The translations under genes and the position numbers were made by a program. Shown here in pieces: positions 1 to 5,325 of a DNA stretch of 5,403 nt (within the stretch, counting starts at the first letter, position 1; every line of letters begins with the position of its first letter). The notes below the pieces were generated by a model, which saw only the letters and a program-made list of their open reading frames with translations, was not told the origin of the DNA and did no database searches. The stretch comes from Alphaproteobacteria bacterium (lineage in GTDB: Bacteria; Pseudomonadota; Alphaproteobacteria; ATCC43930; CGMCC-115725): the NCBI GenBank assembly GCA_019237175.1, contig JAFAHP010000216.1, forward strand, positions 1 to 5,403, in the 5' to 3' direction.

Positions 1-2
1 GT

Positions 3-950
3 TTATCCCGAATATTTGATGCGCGGATCGAGGACCGCGTACAGCATATCTACCGTAAAATTGACCAAAACGACTATGATGGCGATGTACATGATCAAGT
101 TCTGGACGATCGGATAGTCGCGCCAGCGGATCGCTTCGACGAGAAAACGCGCCACACCCGGAATGTTGAACACCGTTTCGACAGTGACGAGTCCGCCCAT
201 CAGAAACGCAGCCTCAAGGCCGATCACGGTGACCACCGGCAACACAGCGTTCTTCAGCGCATGGCGGTAGTTGACGACCTGCTCTGAAGCGCCCTTGGAG
301 CGCGCCGTCCGGATATAGTCCTGGCGCAGTACTTCGAGCATCGAGGAGCGCGTCAGCCGGAGCAGCAAGGCTTGGCTGCGGATCCCGACGACGAAGGCCG
401 GCACGCTGTACATAACCAGCGCGGCCCAGAAACTCTGCGGCGCGTCAGTGTAAATCGGAATCGTGCCGAAGTAGGCGACCGCCCCCATCAATACCAGCAA
501 TCCGAGCCAGAAGTTCGGTAACGATAGAGCGGACAAAGAAATCACGCGCAAGATGTAGTCGAGCCGGGTGTTCTGCTTGACGGCGCTGATGACCCCGAGC
601 GGGATCCCGATCAGCGCAGCAAAGCACAAAGCGAGGCCCGCAATCTTGGCGGTGATCGGAATTCGGGGCAAAATCTCGGCAAGCGCAGGCCGGTCGGTGA
701 CGTAGGAATAGCCGAGATTGCCGTGCAAAAGCCCGCCGATCCAGCTCAAATATTGCACCACGAGGGGCTTGTCGAGACCGAGCTGGGCCATGATCGCTTT
801 CTTTTCCGCCGGGTCGACAAAGCCCGCGGCGTCAAACAGGATGTCGGCGATGTTGCCCGGTGCAACGCGCAACATGACAAAGATGATGACCGAGATCCCA
901 AACAGGGTCACCAGCATCAGCCCCAAGCGCCGCACCAAATAGGAGCCCAA
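3..950 (-). CDS. ABC transporter permease, DppB/OppB family (peptide/nickel-type)
   Basis: This 315-residue inner-membrane subunit forms half of the channel of a binding-protein-dependent importer for peptides or related small molecules. About six hydrophobic segments are visible (near residues 9-29, 101-123, 136-160, 174-196, 236-258 and 282-305). The family signature LGLDKPLVVQYLSW (57-70) and the following GNLGYSY (78-84) are present. The cytoplasmic EAA loop that docks the ATPase reads DYIRTARSKGA from residue 211, continuing to about 240. The protein ends in the usual LDPRIKY. Length is typical for the family. The start is a TTG, chosen because GGAGGTGA lies 4 bases upstream and the N-terminus (MGSYLVRRLG) fits family members. 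It lies 120 bases downstream of the binding-protein gene on the same strand, so they are probably co-transcribed. The stop TAA is 2 bases from the window edge, and partner subunits are expected beyond it. Substrate cannot be told from the sequence. Confidence 0.95.
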   Translation of the reverse strand: MGSYLVRRLGLMLVTLFGISVIIFVMLRVAPGNIADILFDAAGFVDPAEKKAIMAQLGLDKPLVVQYLSWIGGLLHGNLGYSYVTDRPALAEILPRIPITAKIAGLALCFAALIGIPLGVISAVKQNTRLDYILRVISLSALSLPNFWLGLLVLMGAVAYFGTIPIYTDAPQSFWAALVMYSVPAFVVGIRSQALLLRLTRSSMLEVLRQDYIRTARSKGASEQVVNYRHALKNAVLPVVTVIGLEAAFLMGGLVTVETVFNIPGVARFLVEAIRWRDYPIVQNLIMYIAIIVVLVNFTVDMLYAVLDPRIKYSG

Positions 951-954
951 GCTT

Positions 955-962
955 TCACCTCC
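955..962 (-). promoter_or_regulatory. Ribosome-binding site that fixes the permease TTG start
   Basis: On the minus strand GGAGGTGA is followed by four bases (AAGC) and then TTG. This is a near-perfect match to the 16S rRNA tail. It supports TTG at 950-948 as the true start, although no ATG is available at that position. The pairing of a strong ribosome-binding site with a weak start codon is visible directly. Any effect on the ratio of permease to binding protein is inference. Confidence 0.8.
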
Positions 963-1045
963 CCCGCCGCCGCAGTCTAATCTTCCCGTATTTTGACCGA
1001 AATTAGCACGGCTGGCGAGGCACGGTCGATCGCGTCTGTGTGATC

Positions 1046-1060
1046 GCGCCGGCCCGGCGC
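1046..1060 (-). promoter_or_regulatory. GC-rich inverted repeat between binding-protein and permease genes
   Basis: GCGCCGG and CCGGCGC form a perfect 7-base inverted repeat around one base, which in practice would be a 5-bp stem with a 5-base loop. It starts 10 bases past the binding-protein stop codon. No run of T follows on the minus strand, so it is not a standard intrinsic terminator. In ABC importer operons, such intercistronic hairpins often stabilise the upstream binding-protein message. That role here is an inference. The rest of the 120-base gap (951-1070) shows only the permease ribosome-binding site and a repeated GCGATC on either side of 8 bases. Confidence 0.4.
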
Positions 1061-1070
1061 CGCACTTGCC

Positions 1071-2663
1071 TTATTTGTCGAGCCAGACGTCTTCCATGCG
1101 CCAGTCGTTGTAGATGCTGTTGGTCATCAGCGTGAAGCCTTTGACCCAGGGCTGCCAACAACCTGCCCCCGCCGGATAGAACAGCACCGGCCGGAACATG
1201 GCTTGCGTCAGCTTGCGTTCGGCCTGCCAGACGATCTCCTTGCGCTTTACCGGGTCGCTCTCCATCGATTGCCGGTCCACCAGCTTGTCGAACTCCGGGT
1301 CGCTATAGCCGGCATAGTTGCGCTGCGCGCCGCTATAGAAATTCTCGTAAAACATCTGATCCGGGTCATCGACACCGCTCTCCATCGGCACCATGCCGAC
1401 GGTGAAATCCTTGCGCGCCATCTTCGGATACCAGAGCGCGGTATCGACAAACTCCAGTTCGCCGTCGATGTAGATCTCTTTCAGCTGCGAGGCCAGAATG
1501 ACTGCCGGGTCGCGCCAGGCGGGAAAGTTGCGCGTCGAAATCTTGACGGCAAGTCGCTTGTCCGGCCCGTAGCCAAGCTTCTCCAAGATCTTGCGCGCTT
1601 CGGCGCGGTTCTGCGCCACATCGCCCCCATAACCAGGTAATGTCGCCAATACCTCCGGCGGCATGCCCCAGACCCCATTGGGCGGCGGCAGCATCGTTGC
1701 GCCGAGGCTCGGCACACCGTTGTTGAGGATATCGACGAACGCCTTGCGGTCGAGGGCCAGCACCATCGCGCGGCGGAATTCCGGATTGTCGAAGGGCGGC
1801 TTGTGCAGATTGATCAGCATCGTGCGCGGCACGTTGCCGACATTCTGCTGGCAGATCGCCCGCGGCGCCTGCTCTTTGAAGTCCTTCAGGGTCGGGATCG
1901 ACACGCCCAGCGGGATGGCGTCAAACTTGCCGGCGAAGAAGGCGAGGTTGCGCGGCGCGATCTCGCGCATGATCGGGTATTCGATGGCGTCGAGGTAGGG
2001 CCGCCCCGGCTTCCAGTAATCCGGGTTCTTTGTGACCTTTATGTATTCGTTTGGCTTGAACTCGACGAATTTGAACGGACCGGTGCCGATCGGATGCTGG
2101 CGCATATCACGCGCCGGTATGTGGCAGGGATAGATCGGCGCCCAGCCGGAGGCGAGTAGCGCCAACAGCGCCGGCTGCGGCCGCTTTAGGTGAAAGCTGA
2201 CCTCGTGATCGCCGTTGGTCGTCAGCGCCTCGACGTTGTCGTACCAGGACTTGCGCGGATTGATGCGCAGCTTGTCATTGCCGGTGCCCATCAGCAGATC
2301 CCAGGTGCATTTGACGTCGGCAGCGGTGAACGGCTTGCCGTCGTGCCATTTGACCCCCTGCCGCAGGGGAAAGGTCAACTCCTTGCCGTCTTCGCTCCAG
2401 CTCCAGCTGGTCGCCAGATCCGGCCGCACCGTCTCTAGGCTCGATTTGGCGATCTGCTGATCATAGATGACAAGGTTGTTCATGACCGCCATAGCGGGCT
2501 CTTCGGCGGCGCGCGTCGCCTCTTCGAGGATCGACATGCTCGCCGGGCTGTCAAAATGCGACAGCCGGAGAGTCCCGCCGGGTTTTTGGGCGGCAGCCGG
2601 TCCTGGCATGGTGATCGCCATCAACAACGCCGCCGCCGCGAGCTTGCCCACCCCTCGGTTCAT
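1071..2663 (-). CDS. ABC transporter periplasmic substrate-binding protein, family 5 (peptide/opine/nickel type)
   Basis: This 530-residue secreted protein captures the substrate in the periplasm and delivers it to the membrane permease. The N-terminus is a clear Sec signal peptide: MNRGVGK, a hydrophobic stretch (about 8-19), and a PAAA|Q cleavage site near residue 25. No lipobox cysteine is present. The family-5 signature spans about residues 80-123 (RPDLATSW, LRQGVKWHDGKPFTAADV). GTGPFKFVEF (193-202) and NPDYWKPGRPYLD (213-225) are further landmarks, and the usual C-terminal lobe follows (FRRAMVLALDR, near 296-306; YSDPEFDKLVD, near 453-463). Length is typical. I chose ATG 2663 because GGGAGG lies 9 bases upstream and the signal peptide begins there. 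The reading frame stays open another 105 codons upstream, but that part translates repeat DNA. It is the first gene of the leftward transporter set. The ligand class cannot be deduced; the family also binds opines, glutathione, haem and nickel. Confidence 0.96.
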   Translation of the reverse strand: MNRGVGKLAAAALLMAITMPGPAAAQKPGGTLRLSHFDSPASMSILEEATRAAEEPAMAVMNNLVIYDQQIAKSSLETVRPDLATSWSWSEDGKELTFPLRQGVKWHDGKPFTAADVKCTWDLLMGTGNDKLRINPRKSWYDNVEALTTNGDHEVSFHLKRPQPALLALLASGWAPIYPCHIPARDMRQHPIGTGPFKFVEFKPNEYIKVTKNPDYWKPGRPYLDAIEYPIMREIAPRNLAFFAGKFDAIPLGVSIPTLKDFKEQAPRAICQQNVGNVPRTMLINLHKPPFDNPEFRRAMVLALDRKAFVDILNNGVPSLGATMLPPPNGVWGMPPEVLATLPGYGGDVAQNRAEARKILEKLGYGPDKRLAVKISTRNFPAWRDPAVILASQLKEIYIDGELEFVDTALWYPKMARKDFTVGMVPMESGVDDPDQMFYENFYSGAQRNYAGYSDPEFDKLVDRQSMESDPVKRKEIVWQAERKLTQAMFRPVLFYPAGAGCWQPWVKGFTLMTNSIYNDWRMEDVWLDK

Positions 2664-2728
2664 TGCCCGTTCCCTCCCGTGTTTTGGCGAGTGTCCTAAT
2701 CGGAAAGGTTCACAGATTAAGTGTTGTT
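2664..2728 (-). promoter_or_regulatory. Leader and possible promoter region of the transporter genes
   Basis: Only 65 bases of non-repeat DNA separate the binding-protein start from the palindromic mosaic. The ribosome-binding site GGGAGG (2673-2678) is clear. I see no good -35/-10 pair on the minus strand, so the promoter may be of a non-consensus type or may lie within or beyond the repeat. The role is assigned from position only. Confidence 0.3.
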
Positions 2729-2830
2729 GTCTTTGCGAGGAGCCCCCGGGTCGGCGCCATGCGCCGCCCGAGGACAGGCTCCGCGACGAAGCAATCCCGG
2801 TGGGCTGAGCACGATCGGCATGAGATTGCT

Positions 2831-2867
2831 TCGCGGAGTTTATCCTCGGGCCGCGCGAAGAGGCTGG
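2831..2867. repeat. Left arm of 37-base near-perfect inverted repeat
   Basis: The arm runs from TCGCGGAGTTTATCCTCG to GAAGAGGCTGG. It matches the reverse complement of 3050-3086 at 36 of 37 positions, with 182 bases between the arms. The base after the matching block also differs (CCAAG here, GCAAA in the other copy), so similarity decays inwards. If transcribed, the two arms could fold into a long stem. Confidence 0.9.
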
Positions 2868-2898
2868 CCAAGAATTGCGTTGCATCGACACAGTGCGT

Positions 2899-3012
2899 GG
2901 TTCGAGACGCGCTCCGGCTTCGCCGCAGCGCTCCTCACCATGAGGTAAGCCTGTGATGGCATTAACGACAGTCCTCATCCTGAGGCGCCTCGCGGAGCGA
3001 GGCCTCGAAGGA
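2899..3012. repeat. Central repeat pair with CCTCAnnnTGAGG cores
   Basis: Two units face each other. Each has a 5-bp self-complementary core (CCTCA, 3-base loop, TGAGG) at 2933-2945 and 2973-2985, and an outer arm: TTCGAGACGCGCT near 2901-2913, and CGAGGCCTCGAAGG near 2998-3011 in the opposite sense. They are separated by 27 bases (2946-2972). This layout is typical of paired REP-like elements, which are usually moved in trans by a RAYT-type transposase or are remnants of small inverted-repeat elements. No transposase gene is present here. Confidence 0.7.
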
Positions 3013-3049
3013 CGCAGTGCATTGATCCAGCCAATTTGACGATATTTGC

Positions 3050-3086
3050 CCAGCCTCTTCGCGCGGCGCGAGGATAAACTCCGCGA
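3050..3086. repeat. Right arm of 37-base near-perfect inverted repeat
   Basis: This is the reverse-complement partner of 2831-2867, with one substitution (GGCGCGAGG here against the expected GGCCCGAGG). Outside the arm, GGCGATC (3087-3093) can pair with GATTGCC (3121-3127). This mirrors the GAAGCAATC/GATTGCTTC hairpin outside the left arm and shows that both halves descend from one module. Confidence 0.9.
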
Positions 3087-3211
3087 GGCGATCTCGACAC
3101 CACATACTTCGTGACCACGGGATTGCCGCGGCGCCTACCGCGCCTCGCAATGACCGCTCTGAAATGCGCGTTCCCTCGGAGCCGGGGACCCCCGAGAGGA
3201 TAGAACCGAGC

Positions 3212-3239
3212 TTAGCGGCGACAAGTCGTGGCCCGCTAA
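3212..3239. promoter_or_regulatory. Interrupted hairpin TTAGCGG/CCGCTAA
   Basis: TTAGCGG and CCGCTAA form a perfect 7-bp outer stem. Inside it CGAC-AA-GTCG adds a 4-bp stem, leaving a 4-base bulge (TGGC) on one side. Neither strand has a T-run long enough for an intrinsic terminator, so it may be an operator, an RNA structure or chance. The role is not established. Confidence 0.35.
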
Positions 3240-3316
3240 AATTGCCGCAATCTTCGCATATCGTGGGTGAGTCCGGCGGCTGTAAAGACAGCCCGTGGTC
3301 CAAGGAGCGAGCATTT

Positions 3317-3343
3317 TGCTGCAGATCCGCTGCAGAAGCAGCA
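3317..3343. promoter_or_regulatory. Tandem GCTGCAG sites inside a TGCTGC/GCAGCA inverted repeat
   Basis: GCTGCAG occurs at 3318-3324 and 3329-3335, exactly 11 bases apart (one helical turn). TGCTGC (3317-3322) and GCAGCA (3338-3343) flank them as an inverted repeat. Helically phased half-sites 90 to 115 bases before a start codon are what a dimeric regulator site could look like. No regulator gene lies in the window, so this is only a candidate. Confidence 0.3.
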
Positions 3344-3432
3344 TAAGCCCGCGCACTTTGCGGCGGGCGAGCCGGCTGGAACCCGTCGGCGAAGGCCGGT
3401 TATAGTTGCATCTGGCGGGGTGGGAACAGCGA

Positions 3433-4482
3433 ATGCACCTCTTCAAGAAACAGGCGGTCCGGGATTACGCGGCGGCGGTCAAAGTGATCCCGATCATCGA
3501 TTTTGGGCCCTATTTTGCCAGGGAGAAGGGTGCCCTCGCACGCCTCGCGGGTGAGCTCGATCATGCCTGCTGTAACATCGGCTTCTTTTATGCGTTGAAC
3601 CACGGGGTGCCCGACGCGCTCGTCGAACGCGCCTTTACCGCGTCACGCCGGTTTTTTGCCCTGCCGCTCGCCCAAAAGCTGGCACTCAAGCTCAACGACA
3701 ACAATATCGGCTATCTGCCGTTTAACGCCTCGGTGCAGGCCGCATCAGCTGTTCACAAGGCAACCCGGCCCAACCTCAACGAGAGCTTTTTTGTCAGTCA
3801 CGACCGCGGCCCGGATCATCCCGACGTAATCGCCGGCACACCATTGCGGGGCCAAAACCAATGGCCGGCCGAGATACCCAGCTTGAGCGACGATATGATG
3901 GCCTATTTCGCCGCGCTGGGTGCGATGTGCGACCGCATGCTGCCGCCCTTTGCGGTGGCGCTGGACATGCCGGCCGATTCGTTCGCCGCGTATTTTGCCG
4001 GCGAGGCGCACGCCAATTTGCGGTTTCTGCATTATCCGCCGCAGGAGGAGACCGAAGACAATGTCTTTGGCCAGGGCCCGCACACCGACAACAGCTTTAT
4101 GACAGCATTGGCGCGCACCGACGTGCCGGGGCTTGCCGTGCGGCTGCCCTCGGGTGAATGGTTTCCCCCGCCCGTCATTCCGGGCACATTTCTGATCAAC
4201 CTCGGCAATATCATGCGGCGCTGGTCAAACGACCGCCTTTTGTCGACGCCCCATGGGGTCTTGAACGATTCGGGCACCGACCGCTATTCGATCGCTTATT
4301 TCCACAGCCCGAACCCGGACCGGGTCATCGAATGCCTGCCGAGTTGCGTGTCGAGCGACAACCCGCCGCACTACCCGCCTGCGGTTTTTCGCGATCTTGT
4401 CCTCGAATTCTATCGGGCAAATTACTTCCACCAAAAAGGACACCGCTCCACGGTCGCCGCTCTCGCCGGTGCCTCAGGCTAG
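3433..4482 (+). CDS. Isopenicillin N synthase-family Fe(II)/2-oxoglutarate-dependent oxygenase
   Basis: This 349-residue cytoplasmic non-haem iron enzyme probably couples 2-oxoglutarate decarboxylation to oxidation of a small molecule. The N-terminal family domain starts at IPIIDFGPY (19-27) and includes GFFYALNHGVPD (50-61). The catalytic double-stranded beta-helix carries the full iron triad: H217 and D219 (GPHTDNS) and H274 (STPHGV). The 2-oxoglutarate pair R284/S286 (DRYSIAYF) is also present, and the family tail VSSDNPPHYPP occurs near 306-316. The position after the distal histidine is glycine, where relatives usually have arginine (STPHRV). Start choice is uncertain. ATG 3433 has only a weak purine stretch upstream; TTG 3406 would add 9 residues; GTG 3484 would start just before IPIID, as in many relatives. 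It is the first gene of the rightward set, 272 bases before the cupin gene. The family includes ethylene-forming, flavonoid and beta-lactam enzymes, so substrate is unknown. Confidence 0.93.
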   Translation: MHLFKKQAVRDYAAAVKVIPIIDFGPYFAREKGALARLAGELDHACCNIGFFYALNHGVPDALVERAFTASRRFFALPLAQKLALKLNDNNIGYLPFNASVQAASAVHKATRPNLNESFFVSHDRGPDHPDVIAGTPLRGQNQWPAEIPSLSDDMMAYFAALGAMCDRMLPPFAVALDMPADSFAAYFAGEAHANLRFLHYPPQEETEDNVFGQGPHTDNSFMTALARTDVPGLAVRLPSGEWFPPPVIPGTFLINLGNIMRRWSNDRLLSTPHGVLNDSGTDRYSIAYFHSPNPDRVIECLPSCVSSDNPPHYPPAVFRDLVLEFYRANYFHQKGHRSTVAALAGASG

Positions 4483-4613
4483 CATGTTGTTTTCAACGGA
4501 GCGCATGCGAGGAGCCGGGCAGTCGTGCGCTAGATAGTGCTATGACGCCACCGCTGTCCGGTTTAGACGCGCACACAAGGCAACGGAGTGTTGGTAAGCT
4601 ACGCCCTACAGCT

Positions 4614-4733
4614 CGTCATGGCCGGTGGGCCTTTAGCCCGCGGGCTCGACCCGCGGGTCGGTCCCGGTCATCCACGTGCCCTGGCTCGATGCCGAAGAAG
4701 GCGTGGATCACCGGGACGAACCCGGTGATGACG
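4614..4733. repeat. Palindromic interspersed repeat with an expanded left arm
   Basis: GTCCCGGTCATCCACG (4661-4676) is the reverse complement of 4702-4717 with one mismatch. CGTCATGGCCGG (4614-4625) matches the reverse complement of the outer right arm (4722-4733) at 10 of 12 positions. The right arm is a compact 32 bases, whereas the left arm is interrupted by about 31 extra bases (about 4626-4660). These contain CCCGCGGG twice (4637-4644 and 4650-4657), itself able to form an 8-bp stem, and GGGC/GCCC. Arms of the form CGTCAT..CCGG..GTCCCGG..ATCCACG are, from memory, very common between genes in Bradyrhizobium and relatives. It ends 5 bases before the cupin ribosome-binding site and lacks a following T-run. 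Confidence 0.8.
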
Positions 4734-4738
4734 AAGTC

Positions 4739-4745
4739 AAGGAGG
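4739..4745 (+). promoter_or_regulatory. Strong ribosome-binding site of the cupin gene
   Basis: AAGGAGG is followed by 9 bases and then ATG at 4755. This is the best ribosome-binding site in the window. It decides the start of the cupin gene against several in-frame upstream start codons, such as ATG 4542 and ATG 4689. It lies only 5 bases beyond the palindromic repeat, so a folded repeat RNA could affect access to it. Confidence 0.85.
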
Positions 4746-4754
4746 CATTCAGTC

Positions 4755-5315
4755 ATGTTCGACCTCGATCGCTTTATCGCCGATTGTCGGGAGGCGATCC
4801 GCGAGGATCCGACGCCCAAAGCCGCGCGCGAGGTCGTCGCGCGCGCCGTCCGCGACCCGGCCGGCGTGCTTGCCGGGCTCGGTGAACCGCAGCGCGCCGC
4901 GGTCACACCGCTCTACCGCTCGCCGACTCTGACGATCCTCAATGTCGTCTGGGCGCCGCGCATGACGATCATGCCGCATAACCATCTGATGTGGGCGGTA
5001 ATCGGCGTCTACACCGGCCGCGAGGACAATATCTTCTGGCGGCGCCTGCCGGATGAGACCGCCCACCGGATCGAAGCCGCGGGCGCCAAATCGCTGGGGC
5101 AATACGATGCCGAACCGTTGGGCCGCGACATCATCCATTCGGTGACCAACCCGCTGCTGCGGCTGACCGGCGCCATCCATGTCTATGGCGGCGATTTTTT
5201 TGCCGCGGCCCGCAGCGAGTGGGATCCCGAGACCCTGTTGGAAGGTCGCTACGACATCGAGAAGAACATGCGCCTGTTCGAGGACGCGAACCGCTCGCTG
5301 GCCTTCCGCGCATAA
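4755..5315 (+). CDS. Small cupin protein related to thiol (cysteine-type) dioxygenases
   Basis: This 186-residue cytoplasmic protein has a short helical N-terminus (1-45) followed by one cupin barrel. The first metal motif is PHNH (H75, H77), followed by GVYTGRED (84-91), which carries E90. The second is RDIIHSVTNP, giving a third histidine ligand, H128. AIHVYGGDFF (140-149) follows. From memory, mammalian cysteine dioxygenase reads HDH, then LQGNLKE, GLHRVEN and SLHLYSPPF. The three iron histidines and the catalytic His-Tyr pair therefore align (H142, Y144 here), while the catalytic serine becomes A140. The family is best described as predicted metal-dependent cupins of the COG5553 kind. Thiol oxidation is an inference from the motifs, not a known activity. 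Start ATG 4755 is fixed by AAGGAGG. It is probably co-transcribed with the next gene, 10 bases downstream. Its link to the oxygenase gene upstream is looser because a repeat lies between them. Confidence 0.85.
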   Translation: MFDLDRFIADCREAIREDPTPKAAREVVARAVRDPAGVLAGLGEPQRAAVTPLYRSPTLTILNVVWAPRMTIMPHNHLMWAVIGVYTGREDNIFWRRLPDETAHRIEAAGAKSLGQYDAEPLGRDIIHSVTNPLLRLTGAIHVYGGDFFAAARSEWDPETLLEGRYDIEKNMRLFEDANRSLAFRA

Positions 5316-5325
5316 GGTGGCGGTG

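Larger units (their letters stand above)
2729..3154. repeat. Composite palindromic repeat mosaic (two inverted modules around a second repeat pair)
   Basis: The ends are inverted copies of TTGCGAGG (GTCTTTGCGAGG at 2729-2740; CCTCGCAATGAC at 3143-3154). Reading inwards, each half carries an AATCCC hairpin segment and then a 37-base block. Block 2831-2867 is the reverse complement of 3050-3086 with one mismatch, near the middle. A third, more diverged copy of the same arm lies at about 2760-2796, forming a hairpin with 2824-2850 (GAAGCAATC against GATTGCTTC). At the centre are CCTCACCATGAGG (2933-2945) and CCTCATCCTGAGG (2973-2985), flanked by inverted TTCGAGAC- and CCTCGAAG-type arms. I see no gene in it. 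The units look like the interspersed extragenic palindromes common in Bradyrhizobium-like genomes; that family link is from memory. Confidence 0.85.
3155..3432 (+). promoter_or_regulatory. Upstream region of the oxygenase gene with several hairpins
   Basis: These 278 bases hold no supported gene. Visible structures are CGGGG-A-CCCCCG (about 3183-3194), the TTAGCGG hairpin (3212-3239), GGCTGT-AAAG-ACAGCC (3278-3293), the GCTGCAG pair (3317-3343) and GCCCGC...GCGGGC (3347-3368). The promoter of the oxygenase gene is presumably here, but I found no -35/-10 pair with acceptable spacing. The density of hairpins could also reflect decayed repeat DNA. The ribosome-binding site for the ATG at 3433 is at best weak (GGGGTGGGA, 7 bases upstream). 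Confidence 0.4.
4483..4754 (+). other. Intergenic region between oxygenase and cupin genes
   Basis: These 272 bases contain no supported gene. The first 131 bases (4483-4613) show nothing recognisable and no T-rich terminator hairpin. The next 120 (4614-4733) are a palindromic repeat, and the last 21 hold the cupin ribosome-binding site. The frame of the cupin gene stays open through this whole stretch. Its translation there is the arbitrary peptide produced by the repeat (for example AWITGTNPVMT), so it is not treated as coding. Confidence 0.7.

Noticed and set aside
1203..2438. Plus-strand open frames antisense to the binding-protein gene (145, 118 and 82 codons)
   Set aside because: They are shadows of the strongly biased minus-strand gene, with no domain resemblance.
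2664..2978. N-terminal extension of the binding-protein frame to a 635-residue protein
   Set aside because: It translates the palindromic mosaic, and a proper signal peptide plus GGGAGG ribosome-binding site begin at 2663.
2729..3154. Insertion sequence or CRISPR array
   Set aside because: There is no transposase frame. Repeats are inverted and few, without regular spacers.
2962..3303. Minus-strand open frame of 113 codons in the intergenic region
   Set aside because: About half of it lies in the repeat mosaic. Its product is low-complexity Arg/Ser/Pro-rich sequence with no family resemblance, and there is no ribosome-binding site.
3316..3346. Sigma-70 promoter TTGCTG ... CATAAG before the oxygenase gene
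   Set aside because: The spacer is about 20 bases and the -10 match is poor.
3406..3432. TTG 3406 as the oxygenase start
   Set aside because: It adds nine residues (MHLAGWEQR) with no ribosome-binding site at a useful distance. ATG 3433 is preferred, though GTG 3484 remains possible.
3135..3446. Minus-strand open frame of 103 codons overlapping the oxygenase start
   Set aside because: It is a product of GC-rich DNA, with no recognisable domain, and it crosses the repeat end and the opposing gene.
3745..4083. Minus-strand open frame of 112 codons inside the oxygenase gene
   Set aside because: The opposite strand encodes an intact, motif-verified enzyme, so this frame is a codon-bias shadow.
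4614..4733. Intrinsic terminator after the oxygenase gene
   Set aside because: The stem is strong, but it is followed by ACGAAGTCAAGGAGG with no T-run on the plus strand.
4158..4754. N-terminal extension of the cupin frame to a 385-residue protein
   Set aside because: It overlaps the well-supported oxygenase gene out of frame and then runs through repeat DNA. AAGGAGG sits just before ATG 4755.
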